A DNA stretch of 64,000 nucleotides from Anaerolineae bacterium (GCA_022823945.1 JAJEBK010000014.1:88289-152288); one strand, 5' to 3'; numbered from the stretch's first letter, positions 17,829 through 27,349 are shown. Program-made: numbers and translations. The notes: generated by a model from the sequence alone, not told the origin.

Positions 17829-18862
17829 TCGCGCCGAAATGTAGCCGAGTCAATGCGTCGCAGCGCCGCTTGCGAGAGCCGCAGCACACAGTCATAGTCG
17901 TTCAAGTCCAGCAAGGCGCTGGGCGAGTGGATATAGCGGCAGGGCGCAGAAAGGATCATGGTGGGCACCCCGGTCTGCGCTGTGTGAATCGCGCCACCGT
18001 CTGTGCCACCGCCGCCAACTGACTTCAGCTGATAGGGTATGCCCTGCGCATCGGCAGTCTCTTGCAGAAAACGGATGACGCGCGGGTCGGCAATCATGCT
18101 GGCATCGACCAGGGTCAGCACGACACCAGCGCCCATGCGTGTGGCTGGGTTTGTTGGCAGGTCGCCTGCTTCAACTTCGCGCGTGGGGTCGGGCACATCA
18201 AATGCGGGGGTGCCTTCCAGCACGATAGCCGCGTCAGGATTGATGCGCCGCGCTGCCACAGTCGCGCCACGAAGACCGATCTCTTCTTGCACAGTGAAGG
18301 CTGCCGCCACAGTCACAGGATAGGGTCCGCCTGCCAGGATATCCACCAGCAGCGAACAGCCGACGCGATCGTCCAGCGCCTTGCCGCGCACGACCGTTTC
18401 GCTCAGCTTTTTGAACTCGGCAGCAAAGGCGATGCGCTCGCCAAGCTTGACGGCATTTTTGTCTGTCGCGCCGATATCGATGCGCAGGCTGTCCATCTCG
18501 ACAGTTTTCATGTCGCGCCACATGTGGATGGGCTTCCACAAGACGACGCCATTTTTGCGGTCTGCGCCCACTTTGACGCGCAAACCGGGCAAGATGCGTG
18601 CATCAATGCCGCCGACATTGGTGAATTGCAGCAAACCATTGCTATCGACAGCCGTGACCATCAAGCCGACTTCGTCCATGTGCGCGGCGATCATAACCGT
18701 ATGATCGGGATGGCTTGTGCCGCGCTGAAAAACGATCAGATTTCCTAGCGCATCGACCAGCATGTCATCGGCGTGATCGCGGACAGCTTCAATCAGCAAC
18801 TGGCGGACTTCGTCTTCTTCGCCGCTAATGCCAATGGCGTTTGAGAGGCTTTGCAGGATCAT
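17825..18862 (-). CDS. M42 family metallo-aminopeptidase
   Basis: A 345-residue co-catalytic zinc peptidase of the M42 (glutamyl aminopeptidase, FrvX/YsdC-like) family, usually a cytoplasmic tetrahedral dodecamer that trims short peptides. Metal and catalytic positions are visible: AAHMDEVGLMV (first His and Asp, about residues 59-69), the bridging Asp in KALDDRVGCSLLVD, the catalytic glutamates in TVQEEIGLRGA, and later the Asp in VLEGTPAFDVPD and the His in the GGGTDGGAIH to PCRYIHSP segment. Length is typical. It is a single gene convergent to the LysM gene. Confidence 0.92.
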   Translation of the reverse strand: MILQSLSNAIGISGEEDEVRQLLIEAVRDHADDMLVDALGNLIVFQRGTSHPDHTVMIAAHMDEVGLMVTAVDSNGLLQFTNVGGIDARILPGLRVKVGADRKNGVVLWKPIHMWRDMKTVEMDSLRIDIGATDKNAVKLGERIAFAAEFKKLSETVVRGKALDDRVGCSLLVDILAGGPYPVTVAAAFTVQEEIGLRGATVAARRINPDAAIVLEGTPAFDVPDPTREVEAGDLPTNPATRMGAGVVLTLVDASMIADPRVIRFLQETADAQGIPYQLKSVGGGGTDGGAIHTAQTGVPTMILSAPCRYIHSPSALLDLNDYDCVLRLSQAALRRIDSATFRRD

Positions 18863-18899
18863 TGAGGTGCCTTGGGGCGCGGAGAGGCTTGCGACACAA

Positions 18900-19097
18900 T
18901 TACGAACTCGGCGTCGCGGTGGCGGCCGGGGTAGCCGCAGCCGTGCCGTTTATCGAGTCGACAAATTCAGTGAAGATGTTGGAAATGGATGGACCCAGAA
19001 GCAACAGAATGACGATGACGACTACGGCAACCAGCACCAGAATCAATGCGTATTCGACCAGGCCTTGTCCTTCTTTGCCTCGTGATTGCTTTACCAT
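18900..19097 (-). CDS. flp: Flp/Fap-type pilin
   Basis: A 65-residue Flp pilin. The leader MVKQSRGKEGQ precedes the canonical GLVEYALILVLVAVVVIVILL helix; prepilin peptidase would cut before the helix in the G/QGLVEYAL context, keeping the conserved Glu at position 5 of the mature protein. The tail is Ala/Thr/Pro-rich. The start at 19097 has GCAGGAG upstream; a longer frame upstream is out of context. No tad assembly, CpaF or prepilin peptidase gene lies in the window, so it is an orphan pilin here. It has its own good promoter. Confidence 0.88.
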   Translation of the reverse strand: MVKQSRGKEGQGLVEYALILVLVAVVVIVILLLLGPSISNIFTEFVDSINGTAAATPAATATPSS

Positions 19098-19155
19098 GAG
19101 ACTACTCCTGCGGCGAGTCTGCGTTGAGAACGAAAACCGAATGTTGCTTCCGAAC

Positions 19156-19184
19156 AATATAGCATAACTTGGCGCTAATTACAA
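19156..19184 (-). promoter_or_regulatory. Promoter of the Flp pilin gene
   Basis: Minus strand TTGTAA (19179-19184), 17 bases ending in TGC, then TATATT (19156-19161). It has a recognisable -35, correct spacing and an extended -10, about 58 bases before the start codon. Confidence 0.6.
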
Positions 19185-19199
19185 CGACTGCCGGCGCGC

Positions 19200-21923
19200 T
19201 CAGTCATAGCGCAGCACATTCATCACCCGCTTCTTGAGGGCGACGCGCGCGCTGAGAAATGTCGCTGTCCAGCCGATCAGCACCGCCGCGACCAACAGCC
19301 CAGCCGCGACCAGCTGTGCATCGGCGGGCAGCGGGATGACGATGCCGCCAGTCGCGCCCAGGCCGGTGATGATTGCCGCGCTCAAGCCGATGCCGATAGC
19401 CGCGCTGAGCAAGCCGATCAGGCTCGATTCGATGAACATCACCGAAAGCACGCGCCGCGACTTCAGGCCGATGGCTTTTAATATGCCGATCTGCCGGCGG
19501 CGTTCCAGCGTGGAAAGCGCCACTGTGTTCGCCATGATCACGGCAGCTGCAAACAGCGAAAGAATGCCCACGATGGTCGGGATGGCGGCGAACTGGTCGA
19601 TGAGCCGGCCGATCAGCCCGTCTATGAATTGCACATCGACCGCCAGCGCAAATATCAGCGCCGACAGCTCAGCCAGCGCCTCGTTCAAATACTCGCTGGG
19701 GATCTGGAAGCTGTACATCGCGAACGAGGGCGAAGCGCTTGCTGGAAGCACATCGGGCGGGATCAAGCCGCTTTCGCCACCAAAGCCAAAGCCATCCGCC
19801 GCCGCGGTGATGCCGACTACTTCCAGTTCGCGGTCGCCGGCAGCATCCAGCCTGACGCGGTCGCCAACCTGGATGCCCAGTTGGTCGGCGCTTTCTGATG
19901 GCAGCACAAGCAGTGGCGCACCACGGTCGGCTTGCGTCAACATGCGCCCAGAGCGCACAGCCGGCTGGCCGCTGTAGATATCGGGTTTGTCCGAATCCCA
20001 AGCGGTGAATTCCACTGGGCTGGAGTCGCTGATCAACTCGCCGTTGAGCGTGCGCGGTTCGGCTTCATGAAACTCAATTGTGGTACGAAAATCGACCGGC
20101 ACATCGGCCAAGGCATTGTTGATGCCATTGGATACCAGGCTCTGTGGCAAGCCTGGAAAAGCGAAAACCAGCACATTGCCGCCGAAGCTGCGGCTCAGCT
20201 GCAAGTTCAGCAACTCGCGCGTGCCCTCGCCGACAAAGGCAATGCTGCTGAGCGCCATCATGCCCGCGCTGAGCGCCAATAAGGTGACGGCTGTGCGCAG
20301 GCGGTTGGTCGACAAGTTGCGCAAAGCCAGCCGAGCCGTCACGACGCCCAGAGTCGGCAGCTTGCCGATCACAAAGACGATCAGCCAGAGCAGGCCGATC
20401 ATCACAGCGAAGATGACGAATACCGCGCTGACGCCCACCACGCCCACCAGATAGGGCGACGGCAACGACTCTGCTGGCGGCTCGGACGCTGCGCCAGAAC
20501 CGAAGCGGCGCGCCCCGGCAAATTCGGCGTCTCTGGCTGGCGATTCGGCGCGCTCTGCCATACGCTCGCTGGTCAGCTCAAATGACGGACGAACGATATG
20601 CCCGGTGACCAAGCCCAGGCTGACGATAACGAAGACCAGCAGCGCGCCAGATTGCAGGATACCCAGCGTAACCAGATGATTTTCGTTGGGGCGCAGAATG
20701 ATGCTGGGGCGGACTTGCACAGCGGTCAATACAGGTGCCACGCCGAATATCGCCGTTACGACCATGCCCAGCACGAAACCAAATATCAGCGCTTCGGGGT
20801 AAACCTGCCAAATCAGCGGCTGGCGCAGCGCGACCGACCCATATTGGTTGACGATGACGCTCAAACCGATGCCCACCAGCATGCCCAGCAGACTGCCCAG
20901 CGCGCCCAGCAGCAAGCCCTCGGTCAAAAAGAGCGCCGCCACCTGTCGCCCCTGCAAACCAAAAGTCTTGACTGCCGCGATCTCCGATGTGCGCCGCCGT
21001 ACCAGCACCAACATGGTATTCATGATGCCGACGCCGCCAATCAACAACGCGCCCAAGCCCATCACCACCACAAAGTCGCCAAGGTATTGCGAAAGAACCT
21101 CGTAACGTTCCAGGAAGTCGGCAATCACGGTCGTTTGCACGCCCGGCAATAGTGCCTCGATTTCTGCGCCGTAGGCTGCCAGCTGCTCGTCGCTGACTCC
21201 GCCGGGGAAGAGCACGCCAATGCGGTTGGGCGCGAAATCCTCGTTGATCGCAACCCGGGCATTCGCCAGATCGAAGTAGGCAAAACCGAAAAAAGCGTTG
21301 AGGAAGTTGGTCACGCTGCTTTCTTCGGCGACAGAAACGATGCCGCGCACCGTGAAGACTTCTTCTGTGCCACTAACGCGCACAGAATCGCCAACGGCGA
21401 TGTCGCTTGATGAAGCCAGGTTGTCGCTGATGACCACATCGTTGCCACCCGTGAAGAGTGTCGCCAGCGGCGCATCTGGCGGGTCCAGCGCGTGGATGGT
21501 GTGCGTGGGCGGATAAGTCTGCGGGTCGATAAAGTTGCTGCCAATGAAGCTGGGGCGTCCAAACTGGCGCGCGTCCAGCGGCGTCAGCTGCATATTGCGC
21601 CCGCTCATATAGGCTGTGGTCTGCGCGCCCGCCCCCTCCGCCCATGCCAAGAGCGTCTCCAACTCGGCCGGCGAGAAAGCATTGGGGTCATTGTCGCCGA
21701 AGCCGCCAAATATGCTGTCGTTGCGGATGAGCAAGTCGCCTTTGATCTCGATGCGCACATTGTTGGTCAATGTGTCGCCGACAGCCAAACCCAGCGAGCG
21801 CAGCGCCACGACTGTCGCGACCCCCACCGTAATGCACAAGACGGCCAGGGACGTCCAGCGTCCGCCGCGCCGGATATTGCGCAGGGCATACATGACATAG
21901 AAGCGGAGACGTTGGATCATCAA
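19200..21923 (-). CDS. FtsX-like ABC transporter permease (MacB type, two FtsX units)
   Basis: A 907-residue membrane protein. The N-terminal helix (LAVLCITVGVATVVALRSLGLAV) and following extracytoplasmic core (about 45-270) match MacB_PCD; a first FtsX helix bundle follows (about 285-410, VVVMGLGALLIGGVGIMNTMLVLVRRRTSEIAAVKTFG), then further helices, a second soluble core (about 560-770) and a last bundle (about 790-900, with TLERRRQIGILKAIGLKSR). This double arrangement is typical of permeases that work with an LolD/MacB-like ATPase in lipoprotein, peptide or envelope stress transport. No ATPase gene is adjacent. GAGAGGATG precedes the start. Confidence 0.9.
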   Translation of the reverse strand: MMIQRLRFYVMYALRNIRRGGRWTSLAVLCITVGVATVVALRSLGLAVGDTLTNNVRIEIKGDLLIRNDSIFGGFGDNDPNAFSPAELETLLAWAEGAGAQTTAYMSGRNMQLTPLDARQFGRPSFIGSNFIDPQTYPPTHTIHALDPPDAPLATLFTGGNDVVISDNLASSSDIAVGDSVRVSGTEEVFTVRGIVSVAEESSVTNFLNAFFGFAYFDLANARVAINEDFAPNRIGVLFPGGVSDEQLAAYGAEIEALLPGVQTTVIADFLERYEVLSQYLGDFVVVMGLGALLIGGVGIMNTMLVLVRRRTSEIAAVKTFGLQGRQVAALFLTEGLLLGALGSLLGMLVGIGLSVIVNQYGSVALRQPLIWQVYPEALIFGFVLGMVVTAIFGVAPVLTAVQVRPSIILRPNENHLVTLGILQSGALLVFVIVSLGLVTGHIVRPSFELTSERMAERAESPARDAEFAGARRFGSGAASEPPAESLPSPYLVGVVGVSAVFVIFAVMIGLLWLIVFVIGKLPTLGVVTARLALRNLSTNRLRTAVTLLALSAGMMALSSIAFVGEGTRELLNLQLSRSFGGNVLVFAFPGLPQSLVSNGINNALADVPVDFRTTIEFHEAEPRTLNGELISDSSPVEFTAWDSDKPDIYSGQPAVRSGRMLTQADRGAPLLVLPSESADQLGIQVGDRVRLDAAGDRELEVVGITAAADGFGFGGESGLIPPDVLPASASPSFAMYSFQIPSEYLNEALAELSALIFALAVDVQFIDGLIGRLIDQFAAIPTIVGILSLFAAAVIMANTVALSTLERRRQIGILKAIGLKSRRVLSVMFIESSLIGLLSAAIGIGLSAAIITGLGATGGIVIPLPADAQLVAAGLLVAAVLIGWTATFLSARVALKKRVMNVLRYD

Positions 21924-22117
21924 GGCATCCTCTCTGGTTGTCTGCTGCGTTGGCTGACCCGTTCATTGTAGCCGATGCGCGCGAATATCTTGCCAGCGAA
22001 ATATGCGCAACCAGCGGGCAAGTTCTGAAAAGACAAAATGCAGGGGACCAGACTTGCCTCGCCCCTGCACTGGTTGCGCTGGCGAGAGGCTTGCCGCCGC
22101 CAGTTTTAAGCAAATGA

Positions 22118-22126
22118 TGTTATACT
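22118..22126 (+). promoter_or_regulatory. Extended -10 promoter, amidotransferase-like gene
   Basis: TGT-TATACT with the hexamer at 22121-22126, 38 bases before the ATG at 22165. AAGGAGAG at 22138-22145 lies about 19 bases from that ATG, longer than usual. Confidence 0.4.
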
Positions 22127-22164
22127 GGCTGTATATCAAGGAGAGAAGCAGACGAGCCCGGCAC

Positions 22165-22905
22165 ATGCAGAAACCAGTCATCGGCATCACCAGCGGCGGA
22201 CGCAATGAAGGCTATGTGAAAGCGCCTTATTATGATGGCTACTTCAGCGTGCCCGTGCCCTATGTCGATGCGGTGCTGCGGGCGGGCGGCATCCCGTTGA
22301 TCGTTCCGGCTGCCGTCAGCGACTGGGAGTCTGTCTTGCCGCTGCTGGATGGCCTCATCGTCACCGGCGGCACAGATATCGACCCGATCGAATATGGCGG
22401 CGACCGCTCCAATCCCGCGCTGCTGCCGGCCGACCGCGAACGCGACCACAGCGAGTTGACTTTGGTTCGGCGCTTGCTGGACGAAGGACAAATACCGCTT
22501 CTGTGCATCTGCCGCGGCTTGCAGGCATTGAATGTGGCGAGGGGCGGCACCTTGCATGAACATATCCCCGATATCTACGAGGGGGACATTCACCGCAGCA
22601 CCAGCAACTTTTGGGCGATGCAAGACTTGCGAATCGAGCCAGACAGCTTGCTGGCAAAGGTGATGGGCACGACAGCCCTGCGCACGGCTTCCGGGCATCA
22701 TCAGGCGGTGAAAGATGTCGGAGCGGGGCTGCGGGTGGTGTGCCGCGCCACCGACGGCATCATCGAGGCGCTGGAAATGCCGGGACATGCCTGGCTGTTG
22801 GCTGTGCAGTGGCACCCGGAAGTCACCGCGGCGCAAGACCGCACCCAGCAGGCGCTTTTTGACGCCCTCGTGGCAAAAGCCGCTGATGGACAGCCGCCAG
22901 CTTAA
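22165..22905 (+). CDS. Peptidase C26 / gamma-glutamyl-GABA hydrolase-like protein
   Basis: A 246-residue class I glutamine amidotransferase-like hydrolase. The catalytic cysteine is in PLLCICRGLQALNVARGG (nucleophile elbow), and the His-Glu pair in AVQWHPEVTA near the C-terminus. DGLIVTGGTDIDPIEYG is the conserved GGxDxxP segment of the PuuD group, which cleaves gamma-glutamyl bonds in putrescine breakdown. The specific substrate is not shown; no other puu genes are near. A second, diverged paralogue is at 42029. The start at 22165 is where homology begins (MQKPVIGITSGGR). Confidence 0.88.
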   Translation: MQKPVIGITSGGRNEGYVKAPYYDGYFSVPVPYVDAVLRAGGIPLIVPAAVSDWESVLPLLDGLIVTGGTDIDPIEYGGDRSNPALLPADRERDHSELTLVRRLLDEGQIPLLCICRGLQALNVARGGTLHEHIPDIYEGDIHRSTSNFWAMQDLRIEPDSLLAKVMGTTALRTASGHHQAVKDVGAGLRVVCRATDGIIEALEMPGHAWLLAVQWHPEVTAAQDRTQQALFDALVAKAADGQPPA

Positions 22906-22908
22906 GCG

Positions 22909-23037
22909 ACCCCTCCCCCAGCCCCTCCCCGACGAGTCGGAGAGGGTAGCCAATGCTTGCCTCCCCCTGACCTGTCGGGGGGAATGAGGGGGGTTAAAGC
23001 CTCCCCCTGACCTGTCGCGGGGGCCGAGGGGGTCAGC
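22909..23037. repeat. Three GC-rich palindromic units (family B)
   Basis: The gap between the C26 gene and the convergent membrane protein is made of tandem palindromes: CCCCTCCCCGACGAGTCGG (about 22920-22940) and two direct copies of GCCTCCCCCTGACCTGTCG at about 22960 and 22999. It lies between two convergent stops, so it could act as a two-way terminator. Confidence 0.65.
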
Positions 23038-25515
23038 CTAATCCAGCGTAACCGTCCCGATATCAACTTCCCGGCGGAATCTCGTGTCGGTGTCAACGAT
23101 GATGCCGCTTACGCTTTTGCCCGTTTCGTAATTGTAAACAACCAGCTTCGCTTGATAGTCGCCGGCAGGCAGCGCCGAAACATCAATGCGGTGCAACTGC
23201 GACGAGTTGTAGATGACCCTGTCCGCGCCGAATGCCCGCTCGCCAGCGGCGTTGACCAATTGCAGCGAGAAGGAGTGCAGATCTTCGATCAACACCCGCC
23301 ACAAGAATTGCAATTCGATCGTCCGCCCCTCCAGCGACAAGAAAAAAGTTGACAGGCGGATGTCGTTGTCGTACTGGATTCGCAGCGGCTCTTCGCTCCA
23401 GACCACATTGCAGGATACGCCCCGCCGCGCCATGAGCTCCACATGGATGGCGGCGGACTCCAGGCGCAGATCGCAGGACACAAAGTCGTCCGCCAGCCAA
23501 TCCCGGTAAGCCTGGACGAGGTTGTCGGGGACATTTTGCGGGTCATGCGCCAGCAGCAAGGCGACGCGGGCATTGACGATTCGCTTCGCTTGCTTGCGGC
23601 TGTTTTCGCGCGCCAGCTCAAAGCGCATTTCGCTGTGTAGCGTGCGCAACGTTACCAAGGACTCGTCGAGCAAAGTCAGCGTGGACACAAAATCGTCAAG
23701 CAAGAGCGTGGGTCTTGTTTCCAGCAGGTCCTTCAACGCGCGGTCGGCCGCGGCGATTGGTTGGCTCGCGTCACAAGCCAGCGGCAAGTCGTCCACACGA
23801 AAGACGCTGACATGGTTGTCGTCAAAGACCGACGGCACATAATCAAATGTCGCGAAAATCGTCTGGTGTGTAATCCGTGTGCGATGGTAAATGATATGCG
23901 TGAAGCCGTGGGCGCGCAGCTCATCCACCGCGGCCAGGTAGTCCGATTTGTTGGCAGCTGCGCAAAGCTGAAATTCGCCATCAAACCAGGCGCTCAATAG
24001 CAAGTTGCTTTCGATGGTAGCATAGGCTTGCGAAGGCGTGCGCGATGCCAAACCTTCGGCATGCGGGATGCGGTTGAAAGTCTGGAAGTAGCCATATTCT
24101 TTCGAGCGATTCCTGCCCATTGGCAAGTGGACCAGGCGCAGGTCGTCGGCGCTGCCCTCGCCCTCCAGCCAGTCGATCCAGGCCAGCCGTTGCGAGTCGC
24201 GGGAGATCATCCAGCTTGTTACGCTGTAATTCTCGGCGCAGATGACCAGCAGAACCGCGGCGACTGCGGCGAGTCGCCTGCGGGCGGACAGCGAGCCGAG
24301 CAGCCAATCCAGGCTGAGGCAGAACAGCGCCGCCCAGGGCAGCAAGATGCCGATTTGGAAATTGGAAATATCCCAGAATGCCTCGAAAATCCAGGGCAGC
24401 AATCTGTCCAGCGCGTGCTTGGGCAGGGGGATGTTTGCAAATTGTGTGCCGCCAATGGTCAGGAAGCTGCCCAGGCGCAAGACGATGAACAGCGAGGCAA
24501 GAACCAGCCAGGGCAGCATTTGTCGTCGGCGGCGGCTGCGCAGGGCGCACAGGCTGATGACCACAATGGGCAGATAGCCCAAATAGCCATCGGCAACCTT
24601 CCACAGCCTGACTCCTGCAAATATCCGCGCCTTGACCCGCCACATCAGCGGATGATCGGTATTCACAAACAGCATCAACAGGTCATTGTGTTGTTCCTCG
24701 CCGCTGCGTTTGTCCAGCGCCTCGTCCAGCAAAGCGCGGTCGGCGATCATGGGAACCAGGCGCGGCAGGCTGATTGCGCCCGCCACCAGCAGAATCAGCG
24801 CAAGCAACAGCCAAAAGCGCGCATCGCGCCAGCGAGTCTGCGCCAGAAACAGCGCGTATATGCCCAGCGTCATCATCAAGCAGACAAAGACATACATGCC
24901 GATGAAGGCAGTGAAACCCGCGGCGATGCCGGCAAAGATGCACCAGCGCCACTGTCCCTCGTGTACAGCGAGCTGCAAACCATAGAGCGCCAGGGGAATC
25001 GTGGCCATCAGCGCCATATCCGGGTGTTCTTGATGTTTCAGCACAAAGGTGCTCATGCCAAAGACAAATGCGCCGGCGCAGGCGACAACCGGGCGTGAAA
25101 CCAGACGCAGCAAAAACACATAAGCCGATAACAGGTTGGCAGCGATGATCAACAAATAGGTCAATACATAGGCGTTGACGGGCGGCAAGACATGCTGCAG
25201 CCAGCCAAACACCAGCATGTGCGGCAAGCTGAAATTGTGAAAAGCCAGCGACAATTCATTGGGATGAAAAAGCAAGTCGGTATGAAAAAAATCGGCGCGG
25301 CCAGCCAGCATCTCTCCGCCATACCAGGCATCCCAGTACTTCATGAAGATGTCGCTGGGACCCGTAGGCACGCGCCAGGTGTCCACATCGCCGACGAGCG
25401 CCAGACTCGGGTGTGTCATCACGATGATGGCGACAGGCGCGGCGATGATAAACAGCCAGTGCAGACGCGCGGCTTGTGCGAGACGCCCTAGAGACCGCGG
25501 CAATTGCCCGGGCAT
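23038..25515 (-). CDS. Large GT-C-like membrane protein
   Basis: An 825-residue protein with about 11 membrane helices in the first 480 residues and a soluble C-terminal region of some 330 residues. The first extracytoplasmic loop has GDVDTWRVPTGPSDIFMKYWDAWYGG and HTDLLFHPNELSLAFHNF, resembling the acidic loop of GT-C glycosyltransferases and YfhO-like proteins. A specific family could not be assigned. The ATG overlaps the hemB stop in a TGATG junction, so its translation is coupled to hemB. The C-terminal part contains beta-rich sequence (LSLEGRTIELQFLWRVLIEDLHSF) with no recognised domain. A role in envelope glycosylation is an inference. Confidence 0.6.
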   Translation of the reverse strand: MPGQLPRSLGRLAQAARLHWLFIIAAPVAIIVMTHPSLALVGDVDTWRVPTGPSDIFMKYWDAWYGGEMLAGRADFFHTDLLFHPNELSLAFHNFSLPHMLVFGWLQHVLPPVNAYVLTYLLIIAANLLSAYVFLLRLVSRPVVACAGAFVFGMSTFVLKHQEHPDMALMATIPLALYGLQLAVHEGQWRWCIFAGIAAGFTAFIGMYVFVCLMMTLGIYALFLAQTRWRDARFWLLLALILLVAGAISLPRLVPMIADRALLDEALDKRSGEEQHNDLLMLFVNTDHPLMWRVKARIFAGVRLWKVADGYLGYLPIVVISLCALRSRRRRQMLPWLVLASLFIVLRLGSFLTIGGTQFANIPLPKHALDRLLPWIFEAFWDISNFQIGILLPWAALFCLSLDWLLGSLSARRRLAAVAAVLLVICAENYSVTSWMISRDSQRLAWIDWLEGEGSADDLRLVHLPMGRNRSKEYGYFQTFNRIPHAEGLASRTPSQAYATIESNLLLSAWFDGEFQLCAAANKSDYLAAVDELRAHGFTHIIYHRTRITHQTIFATFDYVPSVFDDNHVSVFRVDDLPLACDASQPIAAADRALKDLLETRPTLLLDDFVSTLTLLDESLVTLRTLHSEMRFELARENSRKQAKRIVNARVALLLAHDPQNVPDNLVQAYRDWLADDFVSCDLRLESAAIHVELMARRGVSCNVVWSEEPLRIQYDNDIRLSTFFLSLEGRTIELQFLWRVLIEDLHSFSLQLVNAAGERAFGADRVIYNSSQLHRIDVSALPAGDYQAKLVVYNYETGKSVSGIIVDTDTRFRREVDIGTVTLD

Positions 25516-26537
25516 CAGGCGCTTTCCAGCCAGCGCGAAGCCTCTTTGGCGAAGTAGCTGATGATCATGTCGGCGCCGGCGCGTTTGATGCTGATGAGGC
25601 TTTCCAGCGCTGCGCCTGGCAGCTTCAGCCAACCCATTTGTGCCGCTGCGTGCAACATGGCATATTCACCGCTGACCTGGTAGGCGGCCAGCGGCAGATG
25701 GCAGCTTTCGCGGGCATCGCGGATGATATCCAGGCTGGGCAGCGCCGGCTTGATGAGAAGCATGTCTGCGCCCTGCTCGATATCCAAATCGATTTCTTTT
25801 TGCGCCTCGCGCCGATTGGCCGGGTCGATCTGATACTGGGCGCGGTCGCCAAAACCGGGCGGGCTCTCGGCTGCATCGCGAAAAGGCCCATAAAATACGC
25901 TGGCGGCTTTCGAGGCATAACTCATGATGGCCGTGTGCGCGAAGCCTTGCGCATCCAGCGCCGCGCGTATCGCGCCGACCATGCCATCCAACATGCCCGA
26001 AGGCGCGATGATATCGGCGCCGGCGCGAGCATGCACCACCGATGCCTGTCCCAGCAAATCCAGTGTGGCGTCATTGAGCAGGTAGCCAGCCGGCAACCGC
26101 GGATTGTAGCGCTCGTGCTCGGGCGTGTTGATGATGCCGCAGTGCCCATGATCGGTATATTCGCAAAAGCACATGTCGCTGATAACCAGCAGATCGGGCG
26201 CTGCTGCTTTGATGGCGCGGATGGCATTGGGGATGATGCCGCAGTCATGGAAATTGTCGCTGCCAATCGCATCTTTTTGCGCCGGGATGCCAAACAAGAT
26301 CACCGCCGGGATGCCCAGCCGGGAGATTTCGCGCGCTTCGTCCGCCAGCAGGTCGATCGTCAGTTGCGCCTGCCCCGGCATGGATTCGATAGGGATGCGC
26401 AGCCCCTCACCATGACGAACGAAGAGCGGATAGATAAAATCGGCGGGCTGCAGAGTCGTTTCGCGCACCAGGCGGCGGATAGCGGGAGTCAAGCGCAGGC
26501 GGCGTGGACGGTTGACGAGGCTCACCAGGTCTCCCAA
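25515..26537 (-). CDS. hemB: Delta-aminolevulinic acid dehydratase (porphobilinogen synthase)
   Basis: A 340-residue enzyme that joins two 5-aminolevulinates to porphobilinogen in haem and cobalamin synthesis. The zinc site is seen as three cysteines in MCFCEYTDHGHCGI (about residues 118-131); the two Schiff-base lysines lie in MSYASKAASVFYGPFRD and in MLLIKPALP. Length is standard. The start is either the ATG at 26537, which overlaps the nitroreductase by 16 bases, or GTG at 26525, which forms a GTGA overlap with its stop; both put hemB in the same operon. The membrane protein gene follows by a TGATG overlap. Confidence 0.96.
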   Translation of the reverse strand: MGDLVSLVNRPRRLRLTPAIRRLVRETTLQPADFIYPLFVRHGEGLRIPIESMPGQAQLTIDLLADEAREISRLGIPAVILFGIPAQKDAIGSDNFHDCGIIPNAIRAIKAAAPDLLVISDMCFCEYTDHGHCGIINTPEHERYNPRLPAGYLLNDATLDLLGQASVVHARAGADIIAPSGMLDGMVGAIRAALDAQGFAHTAIMSYASKAASVFYGPFRDAAESPPGFGDRAQYQIDPANRREAQKEIDLDIEQGADMLLIKPALPSLDIIRDARESCHLPLAAYQVSGEYAMLHAAAQMGWLKLPGAALESLISIKRAGADMIISYFAKEASRWLESA

Positions 26538-27037
26538 TGCACGATGTCGTCAAAGCTGTTGCGTCCGCCAGCTCGGAGTGGTTTGGCGGCGGCGGCGGCA
26601 TCGGCCGGATAACCGAAAGAAATGACCAGGCGCGTCTGCATATCGGCCGGCATGCCCAGCAGATCGCGCGCTTCGTCAGGCTCGTAGATCGTGCCCAGGC
26701 AAGAGCCAATGCCCAGATCGGTGGCCGCCAACTGCATGTAAGCCGCGCTCTGCCCCGAGTCGAAGAAATGCCACAGGGTGCGCTCGTTTTGCACCGGGAC
26801 GGCGATGACAACGCACAGCGCCGCGCCAGCCACATGCCCCATCCCGGCGCCGGTTTGGGCGAGCTTTTGTAATCGCGCGCGGTCTTGCACAGCGATGAAA
26901 TGCCAAGGCTGGCTGTTCTTGGAGCTTTGCGCGCGCCGCCCCGCCCGCAAGATGCGCTCAATATGCGCGGACTGCAGCGGCTCGTCGCGAAATTCACGAA
27001 TGGCGCGTTTGCTGTGGATGGCGTGCCAGACTTCCAT
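26522..27037 (-). CDS. Nitroreductase family flavoprotein
   Basis: A 171-residue FMN-dependent oxidoreductase. MEVWHAIHSKRAIREFRDEP is the family N-terminus with the FMN-phosphate arginines (SKRAIREF), followed by AGRRAQSSKNSQPWHFIAV; the C-terminal part carries ATDLGIGSCLGTIYEPDEARDLLGMP and SFGYPAD, the usual GYP motif. The start at 27037 has GAGGACAAG upstream. It is the first gene of the operon with hemB and the membrane protein. The natural substrate is unknown; short nitroreductases of this type reduce quinones, flavins or nitro compounds. Confidence 0.9.
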   Translation of the reverse strand: MEVWHAIHSKRAIREFRDEPLQSAHIERILRAGRRAQSSKNSQPWHFIAVQDRARLQKLAQTGAGMGHVAGAALCVVIAVPVQNERTLWHFFDSGQSAAYMQLAATDLGIGSCLGTIYEPDEARDLLGMPADMQTRLVISFGYPADAAAAAKPLRAGGRNSFDDIVHWETW

Positions 27038-27183
27038 GATGACTTGTCCTCTATAGTCGTTTGTCTGCATTTTACACGCCGTCGCCCGCGAGGCAAAGCG
27101 CCGCTCGGGCAGGCGCCAGGGTATCAAATGGAAACGCATCGGGGGCGACTATTGAGTCGCCCACAACACCGCAATGATTCGGT

Positions 27184-27325
27184 TGGGCGACTCAATAGTC
27201 GCCCCTACGACGTTCCTTCATATTGTTTTGTTGCAATACTTTATTGGTTTCACAGAGCTCCCTAGACGGCAAGTAGGGGCGAGGCAGTGACTCGCCCTAA
27301 AAACCCCCTTCGATAAGTCGGGGAA
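27184..27325 (+). repeat. Dispersed repeat family A, copy 2, plus a short family B unit
   Basis: Starts TGGGCGACTCAATAGTCGCC, continues CCTACGACGTTCCTTCATAT and ends at about 27300 with the inverted-like GGGGCGAGGCAGTGACTCGCC block. A second GGGGGCGACT-ATTGAGTCGCC palindrome lies just upstream at 27141. CCCCCTTCGATAAGTCGGGG at about 27303-27322 is a small family B hairpin. The whole 27038-27517 gap (480 bases) has no gene. Confidence 0.65.
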
Positions 27326-27349
27326 GCAAAATACGCGCGGGCTATCATT

